Positions 20,401 through 20,464 of a stretch of DNA of 20,464 bases are shown one piece after another. The stretch is from NCBI GenBank assembly GCA_025997655.1, contig BNUW01000029.1:1-20464 (forward strand), read 5' to 3'. The stretch comes from Spirochaetia bacterium (GTDB lineage Bacteria; Spirochaetota; Spirochaetia; Treponematales; Breznakiellaceae). Made by a program: the position numbers and the translations under genes. The notes under the pieces are model-generated. The model was not told where the DNA came from, did not search any database, and saw nothing but the letters and a program-made list of their open reading frames with translations. Each line of letters begins with the position of its first letter. Positions within the stretch are counted from its first letter, which is position 1.

Positions 20401-20464
20401 ATGAGGTATATACCTACATTGTTTCTTGAAACATCGGTCTTCAACTTTTACAATTACGGGAAGG
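20401..20464 (+). CDS. Start of a PIN-domain-like nuclease, cut by the right edge
   Basis: An ATG one base after the comM stop opens 21 codons ending at the window edge. The residues YIPTLFLETSVFNFYNYGK match the beginning of PIN-domain (VapC-like) proteins, where an (L/D)ETSVFNF stretch carries the first acidic metal ligand. GGGGAG lies about ten bases upstream, inside comM, so it is probably co-transcribed with it. The call rests on few residues. Confidence 0.5.
   Translation, partial: MRYIPTLFLETSVFNFYNYGK

Overview
The window looks like a piece of a spirochaete chromosome, most likely a Treponema-like gut species. This is inference from several signs: moderately high GC, loose spirochaete-type lipoboxes, HicA/HicB and RelE/Phd subfamilies that feel familiar from treponemes, and a MurE with a DEDPR motif. 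No rRNA or tRNA is present, so the genus cannot be fixed from the sequence alone.

Layout. Positions 1-2169 (minus strand) hold the start of an AAA-type ATPase cut by the left edge, the C-terminal remnant of a family GH38 alpha-mannosidase, and an intact galactose-mutarotase-like gene. Next comes a 300-bp intergenic stretch with nested palindromes. Positions 2483-9393 (plus strand) are the centrepiece: a seven-gene, tightly packed operon behind a palindromic operator and promoter. Its gene order is PLP cysteine synthase, JAMM metalloprotease, ubiquitin-like sulfur carrier ending in Gly-Gly-Ala, E1-like adenylyltransferase fused to a rhodanese, family 2A encapsulin shell, SufS-type cysteine desulfurase with a ~260-residue Ala/Gly-rich N-terminal cargo domain, and serine O-acetyltransferase.

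Positions 9466-13056 are accessory. Two copies of a regulatory cassette (divergent XRE regulator / tiny ORF / shared leader) each sit upstream of a different small lipoprotein gene. They flank a DUF4143-type AAA ATPase and another XRE regulator. Positions 13095-14641 hold a nested palindromic element followed by two back-to-back toxin-antitoxin pairs (hicAB, phd/relE). Positions 14615-20399 are housekeeping: murD (-), a DUF2804 gene (+), murE (-) and yifB/comM (+). The right edge carries the start of a PIN-domain-like gene.

How the operon could work (inference). The acetyltransferase activates serine. The JAMM protease trims the terminal Ala from the sulfur carrier. The E1-rhodanese adenylates and thiocarboxylates the carrier, using persulfide sulfur. 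The cysteine synthase then uses the carrier thiocarboxylate to make cysteine. The encapsulated desulfurase extracts sulfur from cysteine, and the shell may store or gate it. The single transcription unit thus joins a protein-thiocarboxylate cysteine route to a sulfur nanocompartment. Each half is known separately; their fusion in one operon is the most noteworthy thing in this window.
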